From Candidatus Poribacteria bacterium (GTDB lineage: Bacteria; Poribacteria; WGA-4E; WGA-3G): a stretch of DNA of 64,000 nucleotides. Within the stretch, counting starts at the first letter, position 1. Each line of letters starts with the position of its first letter. Of the stretch, positions 63,301 to 64,000 are shown piece by piece. The stretch is from NCBI GenBank assembly GCA_022821725.1, contig JAJEDB010000095.1, positions 31,050 through 95,049 on the forward strand. The letters are read 5' to 3'. The translations under genes were made by a program, and so were the position numbers. The notes under the pieces are model-generated. The model did not search any database. It had not been told where the DNA came from and saw nothing but the letters and a program-made list of their open reading frames with translations.

Positions 63301-64000
63301 CCAGACAGCAGCGAATCGCTCATTGTTGTTGAGGATATCGGCAGGGTCCTCGCCGGCAGGGATCGCAACGGGTAGCACGATGTAGCCGTAGGTCTTCCCG
63401 GGTGCTTTCCGCATGACGCGCCCGACTGCTTGAACGATGTCAACGTGCGAGTTCCGTGGACTCATGAAAAGCACGGCATCCAGTGCGGGAACATCAATAC
63501 CCTCAGAGAGACACCGCGCATTAGAGAGGATACGACAGGTGCCGTTCGCATCGCCTTTCAACCACTCAATACGGTTCTTCCGCTTGAGTGCGTTGTCCTT
63601 TCCGTCGATATGTTCGGTTTCGATGCTGAAGTCCTGCGGACGTTGGTCTTCGGGCATCCGTTCCATCGCACTTTCAATCACCCCGTCCCAATGGTTCACA
63701 AGGCTCTTTGAGTTGGCGATGGTGTTCGTAAAGGCGATGGCGCGGGTCAAGGGTTTAATCTCTGGGTCGTCCGCGGACCTTCTTTCCGGGTTCTGGAGGG
63801 CACGCCAGCACCCGACTATTTTTGTGGCATCGTTGATGTTAATCTCTTTTCCGCCAGCAATGCGATAGGTTTGCAGTGCTGCGTCTGCATCCTGCTCGGA
63901 CATCGCAAGCACGACGACCTTGTAATCGGAGAGGAGGTCCTGCTCGACGGCTCTGGAGAACGGGAGCCGATGAAATTCGGGTCCATAAGTATCAGGATCG
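60397..64000 (-). CDS. type ISP-like restriction-modification enzyme (5'-truncated by window)
   Basis: About 1200 residues are visible; the frame is open to the window edge, so the N-terminus, with nuclease and first helicase motifs, lies beyond. Order seen: helicase C-terminal half (YGPEFHRLPF at the edge, RILSNARCLSEGIDVPALDAVLF, VQAVGRVMRKA); a connector; the methyltransferase with SAM motif DPFTGAGIFLARLL (about 470) and catalytic NPPW (about 575); then a long C-terminal target-recognition region. Single-chain fusion of helicase and gamma-type adenine methyltransferase matches type ISP (LlaGI/LlaBIII) enzymes. No frameshift is seen, so it may be active against foreign DNA. Confidence 0.88.
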   Translation of the reverse strand, partial: DPDTYGPEFHRLPFSRAVEQDLLSDYKVVVLAMSEQDADAALQTYRIAGGKEININDATKIVGCWRALQNPERRSADDPEIKPLTRAIAFTNTIANSKSLVNHWDGVIESAMERMPEDQRPQDFSIETEHIDGKDNALKRKNRIEWLKGDANGTCRILSNARCLSEGIDVPALDAVLFMSPRNSHVDIVQAVGRVMRKAPGKTYGYIVLPVAIPAGEDPADILNNNERFAAVWNVLRALRSHDDRLNAEINRIDLNTTAPDRIIFSGDGFDSAGGDNIKERQMFLPIDLPPDAIFAKIVEKCGDRKYWESWAKDVADIFLRIVGRIESLLDTPENDALREWFGDFHEELKSSINDAITRSNAIDMMAQHILTRPVFEALFENYDFASGNPVAIALDKLRNDFAEFGLEDETRDLEKFYESVRMRARGIDNSEGRQRVLLELYEKFFSAALKKDAERLGIVYTPVEVVDFILQSANEVLQDEFGRSLSDEGVHILDPFTGAGIFLARLLQSDLIRPDDLARKYRAELHANEIVLLAYYIAAVNIEEAFRGRRGEDSGYEPFNGIVLTDTFNLNKKRSLFPKEWLPDNNERAERQQDLPIQVIVGNPPWSAGQRSSVDDNPNVDYPELEERIKETYVEYSTANNKNSLYDTYKMAIRWASDRIEKQGIIAFVTNGSWIDGNADSGVRACLAEEFSSIHVLNLRGNARTSGKRRRSEGGNVFGSGTRTPVAVTIFVKNPNATHEDCKIHYRDIGDYFTREDKLDALSEAKSINGFGDWQTIMPNSHYDWIEQRSNTFQQFYPLGSEDTKVGKADDAIFRLYLRGLETTRDAYIYNLSREDCAENARRMTETYLAAQSELKENPKLTVDEAASRHLSNIKWSQELKNRMLRRETQFREGYIRKSAYRPFVATNCYADHTFLSRAHQLDQMFPDSASENRVICLPGKGSKKPFSALVVGTMPDLGFNDATRCFPRYSYPKPADTPEDTNTFQGIDELPDRIDNISDTALRTFQDHYRDDTLTKDDIFDYVYGILHASSYREQFANDLSKMIPRIPFAPDFHAFAQAGAVLASLHLNYETCEQYPLERIFSHQGAPQSKHFQLSKRAMRYTDKDTKTTLILNDHVRLSGIPEEAHRYVVNGRTPLEWFIDRYKITQDKDSGIVNDPNGWFENPQDLITAIERIVYVSVESTKIIEALPSELISETQ

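Overview
The window is bacterial, gene-dense, with moderate GC and ordinary sigma70-type promoters, several of them close to TTGACA-N17-TATAAT. Gene content points to Candidatus Poribacteria or a close relative: four phytanoyl-CoA dioxygenase (PhyH) genes, several FG-GAP/VCBS proteins including a CRTAC1/UnbV type, a LamG protein, an Uma2 endonuclease plus an Uma2 fragment, an ECF sigma factor and many dispersed palindromic repeats. This assignment is inference from gene content; no rRNA or tRNA gene is present to confirm it.

Layout. 0-3.5 kb: the 3' part of an AddB-like nuclease gene, then sodA. 3.6-7.4 kb: a T-box riboswitch followed by ilvB-ilvN-ilvC (branched-chain amino acid synthesis). 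7.5-9.6 kb: a GNAT acetyltransferase, an FG-GAP protein and a pair of tiny membrane proteins. 9.6-17.7 kb: a KOW-domain protein, PhyH genes, an LRR protein and a minus-strand operon of peptide-type binding protein, 2-hydroxyacid dehydrogenase and PhyH. Two MITE-like elements lie at 11.7-12.0 kb. 17.9-27.9 kb: a HEAT-TM-TPR protein, a large secreted subtilase with FG-GAP repeats and a C-terminal sorting-like domain, a second acetolactate-synthase-type enzyme, mtnA and an amidohydrolase. 28.2-40.8 kb: mostly housekeeping genes, starting with a cold-shock/Hfq-like fusion, then a YkgJ-like protein, DUF971, a ferredoxin, recJ overlapping rel/spoT, rpmB, Uma2, a glycosyltransferase, an EamA-like protein, and an ECF sigma factor with a DUF4097-type beta-repeat protein.

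41.0-44.0 kb is an eroded accessory island: an orphan antitoxin, a 5'-truncated DNA methyltransferase, an intact AbrB/PIN toxin-antitoxin pair, a truncated Uma2 gene and repeat-rich spacer DNA. 45.0-48.6 kb encodes a sugar ABC importer without an ATPase; its second permease carries an unusual insertion. 48.6-57.4 kb holds a coiled-coil membrane protein, a PhyH-HEAT fusion, a PAP2 phosphatase and a polysaccharide deacetylase, then a Tat-lipoprotein aldo/keto reductase, UnbV protein, TPR lipoprotein, LamG protein and another PhyH. 57.6-64.0 kb is again accessory: a BrnT remnant cut by an IS3-type orfA, an ADP-ribosylglycohydrolase, a two-gene module of unknown function and a large type ISP-like restriction-modification enzyme running off the window.

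The most interesting items are the CSD-Hfq-like fusion, the T-box outside its classical phyla, the expanded ABC permease, the sorting-domain subtilase, the PhyH-HEAT fusion, the unknown two-gene module beside the restriction enzyme, and two dispersed MITE/REP families that link distant spacers.
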